From: a virus
Length of the DNA stretch: 64,000 nt
Direction: 5' to 3' (one strand)
Virus record (IMG/VR): IMGVR_UViG_3300035181_001867
Location: 20,888-84,887 of that record
Positions within the stretch are counted from its first letter, which is position 1. Every line of letters begins with the position of its first letter. Both the position numbers and the translations under genes were made by a program. Positions 58,931 through 64,000 of this stretch are shown here, in pieces. Under the pieces are notes generated by a model. That model worked only from the letters and a program-made list of their open reading frames with translations. It searched no databases and was not told the origin of the DNA.

Positions 58931-58941
58931 AATGAAACCTC

Positions 58942-59415
58942 TTATTGTGTAACTGGCGATCCATCAGCATTAGTGATAGCTACACCGAATGGATTGGTTA
59001 TTACTGAGGGAGGTATTGGCCAAACTACAGTAGTTGGGAATCCAGATTGTGTTGGTAGATTTCGTAATGCTTCACGATATGTAGCCCAATTAGTAGAAAT
59101 AGGAGCTGCAGGCGAGTCAGGCAATTGTGTTTTGTCTGTGAGTGCTAATAGACGATTTCTAGCACGTCTAATTGCCAGTTCCATATCATTAACAGTAGGA
59201 GGCGTGATTAAAGACTGTAATGCAGCTTCGTTAGTGGCTATAACTGGAGTCTGTGCTGCAATGTAGTTATCATAGTAGCTATCCAATAATGTGGTTAATG
59301 CAATACCTTCAGGGTATAAGCCATTTACAATAGGTAGAGGAAAATTAATGTTATTGCCATTAATATTTAAAACGATAACGCCATCTTTAATAGAAGTAAT
59401 TGTGTAGTTAGACAT
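58942..59415 (-). CDS. Tail fibre assembly chaperone-like protein
   Basis: A 157-residue protein whose C-terminal half carries the phage tail assembly chaperone pattern: RNRLLALTDKTQLPDSPAAP, then NWATYREALRNLPTQSGFP, then a final VVWPIPP. In this family the segment assists fibre or adhesin folding. Residues 1-60 are a domain of the type seen in adhesin-associated proteins. It sits 11 bases from adhesin copy 2, matching its presumed client. Confidence 0.78.
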   Translation of the reverse strand: MSNYTITSIKDGVIVLNINGNNINFPLPIVNGLYPEGIALTTLLDSYYDNYIAAQTPVIATNEAALQSLITPPTVNDMELAIRRARNRLLALTDKTQLPDSPAAPISTNWATYREALRNLPTQSGFPTTVVWPIPPSVITNPFGVAITNADGSPVTQ

Positions 59416-59424
59416 CTGTATTCC

Positions 59425-59739
59425 TTATAAATTTGTATTAGGGTAAGGTAATTCTTTACCACCATTGAAATCTTTAATAGATTCAATGATGATATGTAAT
59501 AGATATTCTTTGAAATCTATATCTGTAGAAGGATCAAGTCCATATTTTCCTGTTAAGCTATCAATACTATCATCATTTGCTGGTTTAATTATCTTGTATT
59601 CAAAAAGTAATTCATGATTACCATCAACTGATACAATAGATACATTCCAGAAATCTAGAACTAAACCAGCGTAAGGACCTATATTAACAATTAGTCTAAA
59701 GTCATATATATTTGGTCTAACTACAAAGTAAGGTTTCAT
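59425..59739 (-). CDS. Unknown protein of the adhesin cassette
   Basis: A 104-residue protein, β-rich in the first half (YFVVRPNIYDFRLIVNIGPY, LVLDFWNVSIVS) and helical at the end (DIDFKEYLLHIIIESIKDF). No recognised family. It is 9 bases upstream of the chaperone gene, so it is in the same operon; a link with the fibre tip is inferred. Confidence 0.6.
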   Translation of the reverse strand: MKPYFVVRPNIYDFRLIVNIGPYAGLVLDFWNVSIVSVDGNHELLFEYKIIKPANDDSIDSLTGKYGLDPSTDIDFKEYLLHIIIESIKDFNGGKELPYPNTNL

Positions 59740-59770
59740 GATTTTATTATCATTATCAATTTTTAAATTT

Positions 59771-59959
59771 TTAAGTAGCTGCTAAACCATATCTAGCTAA
59801 ACTAAGACTACCTCTCACAGCAGCTACACAAGGAGTGTTGTCGCAAATGAAGGGATGGGAGTCGTCATTAGTATCGCGGTATCCCCATTCGTGAGGAGAT
59901 TCCAACCGGTCTAGTAAAGTTGGCTCGGGCTTACACTGGACTTCCGGCAGATTTTTCAT
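59771..59959 (-). CDS. Small hypothetical protein, doubtful
   Basis: A 62-residue frame (CKPEPTLLDRLESPHEWGYR, then DNTPCVAAVRGSL) with only a weak AGGCC element in front of the ATG. It is more GC-rich than its neighbours. It lies between the cassette and the IS200 element. It may be a remnant or non-coding. Confidence 0.35.
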   Translation of the reverse strand: MKNLPEVQCKPEPTLLDRLESPHEWGYRDTNDDSHPFICDNTPCVAAVRGSLSLARYGLAAT

Positions 59960-59991
59960 TTGTTTGGCCTCGTATGTATTAATATCTATTT

Positions 59992-60414
59992 ATGTTAATT
60001 CATTCAAAGTATTGTAATTTTAATCTATCAGTTCACATAATTTTTGTCTGTAAATATCGTAAGAAACTTTTAATTAAGTTTGGCGACGAAATTAAACAGT
60101 TATTATTATCGAGGTCTGATCAATCCAAATCTTATGAAATCAAAACTATCGAGGTAGATCAGGATCACGTCCATATGATGATTGGCTTCACTCCTGGAGA
60201 AACTGTTCAGAATATTGTCAAACAGTTAAAATCTTACACCGTGTTTCATATTTGGGACAGGTATTCAGAGTTAGAACATCAATTCTGGAAAAAGAAGATG
60301 TTTTGGTCAGATGGATATTTTGCTTGTTCAGTTGGAGACGCAAGTAGAGAAACAATTCAGCGTTATATTGAAACTCAAGGTGGTCGTCCACAACTAATTC
60401 ATCCCAGATGTTGA
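59992..60414 (+). CDS. tnpA: IS200/IS605 family transposase TnpA
   Basis: A 140-residue HUH single-strand transposase of full family length. N-terminus NLSVHIIFVCKYRKKLLIK; HUH motif H59-V-H61 in QDHVHMMIGF; catalytic tyrosine Y125 in TIQRYIETQGG. Such enzymes cut and join single-stranded DNA at subterminal hairpins and insert near short tetra- or pentanucleotide targets. No frameshift is seen, so it may be active. The gene is on the plus strand, opposite to its neighbours. Confidence 0.9.
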   Translation: MLIHSKYCNFNLSVHIIFVCKYRKKLLIKFGDEIKQLLLSRSDQSKSYEIKTIEVDQDHVHMMIGFTPGETVQNIVKQLKSYTVFHIWDRYSELEHQFWKKKMFWSDGYFACSVGDASRETIQRYIETQGGRPQLIHPRC

Positions 60415-60436
60415 AGCATCTAGGATGAATTAGTTG
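60391..60436. repeat. Right-end hairpin of the IS200-type element
   Basis: Outer 14-bp arms CAACTAATTCATCC / GGATGAATTAGTTG with a single-base mismatch, inner AGATG / CATCT and a 6-base TTGAAG loop. Confidence 0.85.
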
Positions 60437-60492
60437 AGAGATTGATAAATCACTAAAGTAATTATACAACATGATACGTTTTCGTCAACAGT

Positions 60493-61044
60493 TTAATTAA
60501 ACCTTTTTAAAACCAAGAAGGTTAAATCATCTGTTTCTTCACCACTCTCAATTTTAAAGTGTTTATCCATATATTTAATTGGAAAATATTTGTTACCTGG
60601 ATATGTTCCTTTAACAACTGTTAAATAAATTGTGTTTGTCCACGCCAAAGCTTCCAAAAACACCTTTTCTCCACCCAAAATAAACACACTTCGAGTTTCT
60701 TCATTCGGTAGTTCTTCGATAACACTTCTAATGAATGGAACAAACTTAACAGAATCATCAGAAGGGAGTCCTTCAGTCTTTGATGTAAGAACATAGGAAT
60801 CTCTTCCAGAAAGTAAAGGTGTTGTTGGATCACCACCTCGAGATATCTTCATCTTCAGAATTTCTTCGTATGTTCTATATCCCATAATACAGATGGAATT
60901 GTCGGTGACTTTTTTAAAATGCTTAAAGTCGTCTTTTGCAAATGGTTGGTCTTTCCATGGGATATCTCTGTCATTTCCAAACACCCCATTTTTGTCAATT
61001 GCAACGATTATATTAAGAAACATATCCTGTCCAAGTATTTTCAT
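60493..61044 (-). CDS. folA: Dihydrofolate reductase
   Basis: A 183-residue enzyme reducing dihydrofolate to tetrahydrofolate, used with thymidylate synthesis. Motifs: NIIVAIDKNGVFGNDRDIPW (11-30), the FKHFKKVT / ICIMGYRTYE substrate region (40-62), the cofactor strand YVLTSKTEG, and SVFILGGEKVFLEALA (119-134). Start is taken at ATG 61044 (GAGG upstream at long spacing). Met 61023 would also fit, giving a more usual N-terminus. The phage also has a dCMP deaminase and ribonucleotide reductase. Confidence 0.9.
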   Translation of the reverse strand: MKILGQDMFLNIIVAIDKNGVFGNDRDIPWKDQPFAKDDFKHFKKVTDNSICIMGYRTYEEILKMKISRGGDPTTPLLSGRDSYVLTSKTEGLPSDDSVKFVPFIRSVIEELPNEETRSVFILGGEKVFLEALAWTNTIYLTVVKGTYPGNKYFPIKYMDKHFKIESGEETDDLTFLVLKRFN

Positions 61045-61074
61045 TTTAAGCGAGATACCTCTTCTACCAAACTG

Positions 61075-61155
61075 TTAAAATCTTTTAAAATCTTTTCTGG
61101 TAATATATAATGAAATGTTATTTGGAGACCAGTGGGAACCAAGTTCATACCTCAT
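61075..61155 (-). CDS. Very small ORF (26 aa), possible gene
   Basis: ATG at 61155 overlaps the stop of the 33-residue ORF upstream (ATGA) and the frame reads ELGSHWSPNNISLYITRKD. Only the tight coupling supports it; could be chance. Confidence 0.35.
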   Translation of the reverse strand: MRYELGSHWSPNNISLYITRKDFKRF

Positions 61156-61253
61156 TCCAATTCATCCTTAACCACATTATTTGGTCCACAGGTAATTGCT
61201 CGACTCAAATCGATCAATCTTTCACTTTCAGTTAATTCGATAAACTTACTCAT
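61152..61253 (-). CDS. Very small ORF (33 aa), coupled to the HAD gene
   Basis: ATG at 61253 overlaps the stop of the HAD gene (ATGA). The peptide (KFIELTESERLIDLSRAITC) is helical and charged. Its end overlaps the next tiny ORF. The two overlaps support a real gene; function unknown. Confidence 0.45.
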   Translation of the reverse strand: MSKFIELTESERLIDLSRAITCGPNNVVKDELE

Positions 61254-61780
61254 TTTAATGTCTCCAAAATTCGAATGTAATCATTATACATTATTCCATT
61301 ATTGTCGTCAACTAAAACTCTATGTTTTTGAGGGAACTGTTTGATAGATGTGTCGTCATCAATCGAAACCCATTTAACAATTTCTGGATGTTCATTAAGC
61401 CAATCTTGAATTTCTTCAAATCTGGATCTGTGTGGATGGTATTTCGTCAAATGTGATCCTGATTCAGTGTTCCTGGGAGTACACCAATGATCGTGTAATA
61501 CAACTTTGAGACCGTTCACATCAAATAAAGCCAAAATCTCTTCTTTTGTGTGTAACTCACGCCACGTTGATGATATAACAACTTCCGCATTAGTAATTTC
61601 AATCGCTTGATTTAACATTGTAACAGCGATAGGGTCCATTCTCCAATATGAGATGAATGGATGTAAAACGTCTTTTAAATGTTCAGGCATTTTTGCATGA
61701 AGTTTATTTTCCGGGAACAACATTGCTCGTGTTGAGAACAACGGTCCATCGAAGTCAAGAAAAATAATTGGTGTTGTCAT
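61250..61780 (-). CDS. HAD-superfamily phosphatase-like protein
   Basis: A 176-residue HAD protein: motif I D9-F-D11-G-P (FLDFDGPLF), motif II S71-T72-W73-R74 (VISSTWRE) and the acidic motif IV D141-D-D143. This pattern fits the HAD domains of RNA-repair or 'Swiss army knife' type and phage polynucleotide phosphatases. Motif III lysine is not obvious (KWVS near 136 is possible). Substrate unknown; it lies close to the Acb1-like gene. Confidence 0.78.
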   Translation of the reverse strand: MTTPIIFLDFDGPLFSTRAMLFPENKLHAKMPEHLKDVLHPFISYWRMDPIAVTMLNQAIEITNAEVVISSTWRELHTKEEILALFDVNGLKVVLHDHWCTPRNTESGSHLTKYHPHRSRFEEIQDWLNEHPEIVKWVSIDDDTSIKQFPQKHRVLVDDNNGIMYNDYIRILETLK

Positions 61781-61872
61781 TTCAGTAAGTATTCCAGTGT
61801 CTTATATTTAACATATTGGTGTAATGATTTTCTTGCGGAATCTTCATCGCTTTTGTCTATATTAGACAACAT
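61777..61872 (-). CDS. Very small ORF (31 aa), possibly longer
   Basis: ATG at 61872; stop overlaps the HAD start (ATGA). Reads LSNIDKSDEDSARKSLHQYV. The frame stays open upstream (KRAWYIIRSSCFIKKM) without an ATG or GTG, so a non-standard start or a broken longer gene is possible. The ribosome binding site is weak. Confidence 0.35.
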   Translation of the reverse strand: MLSNIDKSDEDSARKSLHQYVKYKTLEYLLK

Positions 61873-61925
61873 CTTTTTAATGAAACAACTCGATCTTATT
61901 ATGTACCAAGCCCTTTTGACTTCTA

Positions 61926-62447
61926 TTATTTTGTTCCGTGAGTTTCCGCCCAATCTAAATTTAAATCTTCCGAATATTCTTCAACAATTTCTAAAGGAAA
62001 ATCAAACTTTGGAAGATTGTCAATATTAAAATTACCAATATTATATGACAAAGTAATGTGGGGGTCATATTTATCATAATCGTACGTAGCTTCATGTTCT
62101 TTCATATATTTTTCATGAAGATCTTTTAGTTCTGGACAATTAATTTTCATAACCAAACAATTCCAAGGCTCTGTTGTCTTATTTGTTGGAGAAGTTTTCC
62201 ACACATGATAACCCATGGACTTGGCTTCCATTGGTTCTTCCAACATCCCTCGTGGTTCAAAGTCAGGAAGAAATTTCCGACTATATAATACAGTGGTATG
62301 AATCTTTTCAGGAGCAACGGGGTTTGGAACCTTGTATTTCTTTAAAAAAGTTTGAATGTGTTCAATCGTTTCAGGTGAATAATTGACTCCAGCATAAGTT
62401 CCTTTTTGTTGTTTTCTTTTTCTTTCAAACAAATTAATTAGTCTCAT
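61926..62447 (-). CDS. acb1: Acb1-type anti-CBASS cyclic-nucleotide phosphodiesterase
   Basis: A 173-residue 2H phosphodiesterase-like protein. It has two H-x-T motifs, H50-T-T52 (EKIHTTVLYSRKFLP) and H130-I-T132 (YDPHITLSYNIGNF), plus CLVMKINCPEL and EYSEDLNLDWAETHG. This order matches my knowledge of phage T4 57B/Acb1, which hydrolyses CBASS cyclic di- and trinucleotide signals and so blocks the defence. The full length and both catalytic motifs are intact. A general 2'-5' RNA ligase/LigT-like role cannot be excluded by sequence alone. Located between the HAD gene and the capsid paralogue. Confidence 0.85.
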   Translation of the reverse strand: MRLINLFERKRKQQKGTYAGVNYSPETIEHIQTFLKKYKVPNPVAPEKIHTTVLYSRKFLPDFEPRGMLEEPMEAKSMGYHVWKTSPTNKTTEPWNCLVMKINCPELKDLHEKYMKEHEATYDYDKYDPHITLSYNIGNFNIDNLPKFDFPLEIVEEYSEDLNLDWAETHGTK

Positions 62448-62477
62448 ATATTAAATCCAATTCTCTGGTCTTTGTAT

Positions 62478-63533
62478 TTACTCAATTGTCAAAGTCCTGT
62501 AATAGTTTTGTCCTTTTGTGAATTCTCCATCTACTATATGTTGTCCACCCCGATACAACAACGTCTGGCGTGGAATGAATGTATCAGAATCTATTGTTAG
62601 ACCAGCTAACATAATCATTGTGTAAGGTGACCAAATAAATCCCGCATCCACTTCCCCCGTGCCTTTGTATCCAACCAACACAGAAGCATTTGTTAATTTG
62701 GTAACAACGTACACTTTTATGGTTTCATTTAAAGTACCAACGAAAGTAAGTGCTGCTGATGATTTGCTAATACGTTTAAATTTACATGATGGATGTTTGG
62801 TAGACGCCAACAAATTATACGTATCATAGTCTAATACCACCCAATTACCAGTTCCGCGTCTGGTGTCATCGGCAATTGAATTTGCAAGTCTAGTAATATT
62901 CGAAATAATCTCGTTTTGATTAAACTCAACAGATTTTGTTTGATTTAATGTTATTTTCGAACTTTCTGCAATTGAAGATATGGTGTCCAAGACGTCTGTT
63001 GTAAGTTCATAAACAAGTTCATCTGCTAACAGACGAGTTATTTCCTGTTCAGCGTTTACATTGGATAGAGAATGTAAATCTTGTTTTGCTTCCACTGCCC
63101 ACGATGTGTGTAATTTACGAGTATGGGCTTCAACCACACTTGAAACAACTTGAATAGTCTTCCTGTTTGGTTTTGGGTCTAGTTCAGAAAATTGTAAATT
63201 ATACACACGACTAACTGGATCTTGTATAGGTTGAACACCAACTAACTCTTTCAACGCCATCTTATCCAGCACTTGTTTTACCACACTCAAAATAAACATA
63301 TGTTTTTTTAAGAATGGTGGTTTTGTAAAACAAAAGGTGCTACACCAAAATCCTTTATGTTTTGTATTATCGTTGCACGTGTCGTGCTGAATAAGATGTT
63401 TTCGTTCGTTATCTAATAACGTTTCGTATATAATCACCTCTTGTGTTGTTTTATTTGATAGAAATTCTTTTTTGTATTTTTTCCAAGCTCGTGCTTCTTT
63501 CCAATCATAAACTTTTTCTATTATTTTTTTCAT
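62478..63533 (-). CDS. Gp23/gp24-type capsid protein paralogue (vertex or minor capsid)
   Basis: A 351-residue protein from the Met at 63533 (GGAGAAAAT site). Similarity to T4 major/vertex capsid proteins is clear in the P-domain and end: EAHTRKLHTSWAVEAKQDLH (then 'S-L-S-N-V-N-A-E-Q-E-I'), GNWVVLDYDTYNLLAST, and VLVGYKGTGEVDAGFIW followed by SPYTMIML and DTFIPRQTLLYRGG. It is much shorter than gp23 (about 520). The N-terminal 65 residues are unusual, with a Cys/His cluster (H45-D-T-C48, C60, C64 region: DTCNDNTKHKGFWCSTFC) not seen in gp23. So it is probably a vertex or auxiliary capsid protein; alternatively a diverged remnant. Confidence 0.7.
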   Translation of the reverse strand: MKKIIEKVYDWKEARAWKKYKKEFLSNKTTQEVIIYETLLDNERKHLIQHDTCNDNTKHKGFWCSTFCFTKPPFLKKHMFILSVVKQVLDKMALKELVGVQPIQDPVSRVYNLQFSELDPKPNRKTIQVVSSVVEAHTRKLHTSWAVEAKQDLHSLSNVNAEQEITRLLADELVYELTTDVLDTISSIAESSKITLNQTKSVEFNQNEIISNITRLANSIADDTRRGTGNWVVLDYDTYNLLASTKHPSCKFKRISKSSAALTFVGTLNETIKVYVVTKLTNASVLVGYKGTGEVDAGFIWSPYTMIMLAGLTIDSDTFIPRQTLLYRGGQHIVDGEFTKGQNYYRTLTIE

Positions 63534-63582
63534 TTTTATTTTCTCCAAAATATCTAACTATTTAGATATTAAAAACTATGAG

Positions 63583-63829
63583 TTACCTTAAACTACGTGG
63601 ATTAGAACATACTGTGTCAAGTGCTTTGAAAAAGCAACTCTTACAAAAACAACGTTCTTGAACAAAACCATTCCGTCCTCGTTTGGACCTGGAAAAGCGT
63701 TACCGATTAATTCTCTTCGGTCCGGAAGTGCTGTGGCAGTATACGTGTTCCCATTATAATAAAACCGTTAGACGGGTCTGTTATAACTATTCCACACGCA
63801 TCACATATTGGATTTTCTACTGTTTTCAT
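63583..63829 (-). pseudogene. Frameshifted small zinc-binding phage protein
   Basis: Start ATG 63829 (AGGT upstream). Frame 1 reads MKTVENPICDACGIVITDPS and NGFIIMG. The coding signal then moves to another frame (NTYTATALPDRRELIGNAFP, then GPNEDGMV), and then again (VQERCFCKSCFFKALDTVCS). Adding one G in GGG near 63754 and one T in TTTT near 63662 restores about 82 residues with CxxC and C-x-C-x-x-C pairs, a pattern of a common small phage protein. Each unjoined piece alone is too short. Either decay or sequence error in homopolymers. Confidence 0.6.
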
Positions 63830-63832
63830 ATT

Positions 63833-64000
63833 TTACCTGTTCATAAAACCAAAACTTGATTCATCGTTATTATCTGATGATACTTTTACATCCATCATCT
63901 TTTTTAGACGAGCTAATGCTTCTTCATACCTTACTTCAAACACTTCAACAGAAACAATCAACTCTTTCATGTGGGCAATGGAAAAACCTTTTGTGTCACC
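63833..64000 (-). CDS. C-terminal fragment of an unknown protein (cut by window end)
   Basis: The frame is open at the right window edge; 55 C-terminal residues are visible (DTKGFSIAHMKELIVSVEVF, then YEEALARLKKMMDV) ending in SSFGFMNR. Helical, no family recognised. Its stop lies 3 bases before the start of the zinc-protein gene, so both are in one operon. Confidence 0.55.
   Translation of the reverse strand, partial: GDTKGFSIAHMKELIVSVEVFEVRYEEALARLKKMMDVKVSSDNNDESSFGFMNR

Larger units (their letters stand above)
57122..58936. repeat. Tandem gene duplication with identical ends
   Basis: A 104-base exact repeat covers both 3' ends (57122-57225 and 58041-58144). A 167-base exact repeat covers both 5' ends (57866-58032 and 58770-58936). 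The middle parts differ, mainly in the glycine loops. Confidence 0.88.
59992..60436 (+). mobile_element. IS200/IS605-type element, transposase only
   Basis: Contains the Y1 transposase gene and, overlapping its 3' end, a hairpin typical of the right end of this family. I see no clear left-end hairpin and no TnpB. The exact left border is not determined. Confidence 0.75.

Noticed and set aside
63578-63661. Short plus-strand ORF MSYLKLRGLE...
   Set aside because: It is antisense to the frameshifted zinc-protein gene, which has family-like cysteine pairs.

Overview
This window is a segment of an AT-rich genome of a large contractile-tailed phage of the T4 superfamily. The diagnostic proteins are T4-type baseplate proteins gp5, gp6 and gp25, a T4-type replisome and topoisomerase (gp41 helicase, gp61 primase, gp39 and gp52), an RNase H-like exonuclease and a gp23/gp24-type capsid paralogue. 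More than a dozen copies of the T4 late-promoter octamer (TATAAATA and close variants) stand in front of structural genes, and most starts have a GGAGAAA-type ribosome binding site. The overall style (class II ribonucleotide reductase, very long baseplate proteins, lysozyme-less gp5, many small proteins) is closer to aquatic T4-like phages than to coliphage T4. The host cannot be named. A circularly permuted tmRNA with an AND...LAA tag points, by inference, to a host lineage that uses permuted tmRNA (alphaproteobacteria, some betaproteobacteria, some cyanobacteria).

Layout. 0-4.1 kb (+): exonuclease C-terminus, a holin-like membrane protein on the opposite strand, a PAAR tip, a tail protein and a first homing-endonuclease-like gene. 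4.2-34.7 kb (mostly -): structural genes, comprising a family of proteins sharing a 'W-x-I-x-H-N' module, tail-fibre-like repeats, a 2,898-residue protein, gp6, gp25 and gp5, interrupted by three more genes of the same homing-endonuclease family. 34.7-43.4 kb (-): degenerate 2OG-oxygenase-like protein, retropepsin-like protease, PD-(D/E)XK nuclease, helicase and assorted tail or unknown proteins. 43.6-47.3 kb (+): dCMP deaminase and class II ribonucleotide reductase. 47.3-55.5 kb (-): small proteins, topoisomerase, phosphoesterase, primase and a ClpP-like protease. 55.5-55.8 kb (-): the two-piece tmRNA. 56-60.4 kb: a cassette of sulfotransferase, two duplicated polyglycine adhesins, a tail-fibre chaperone and an IS200-type element. 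60.5-64 kb (-): dihydrofolate reductase, HAD phosphatase, an Acb1-type anti-CBASS enzyme, a capsid-protein paralogue and a frameshifted zinc protein.

How it fits together. Late transcription from TATAAATA promoters feeds the virion genes. The replisome, topoisomerase and nucleotide genes form separate blocks, one with a clear sigma70 promoter in front of gene 39. Several accessory genes act at the host interface: Acb1 (defence evasion), tmRNA (ribosome rescue), adhesins and sulfotransferase (receptor range). Four related homing endonucleases occupy the tail and baseplate region. Three small genes each appear broken by single-base indels, which may be real decay or assembly error.

The strongest unusual element is the complete circularly permuted two-piece tmRNA, with acceptor stem including G3-U70, encoded CCA, tag reading frame and terminator.
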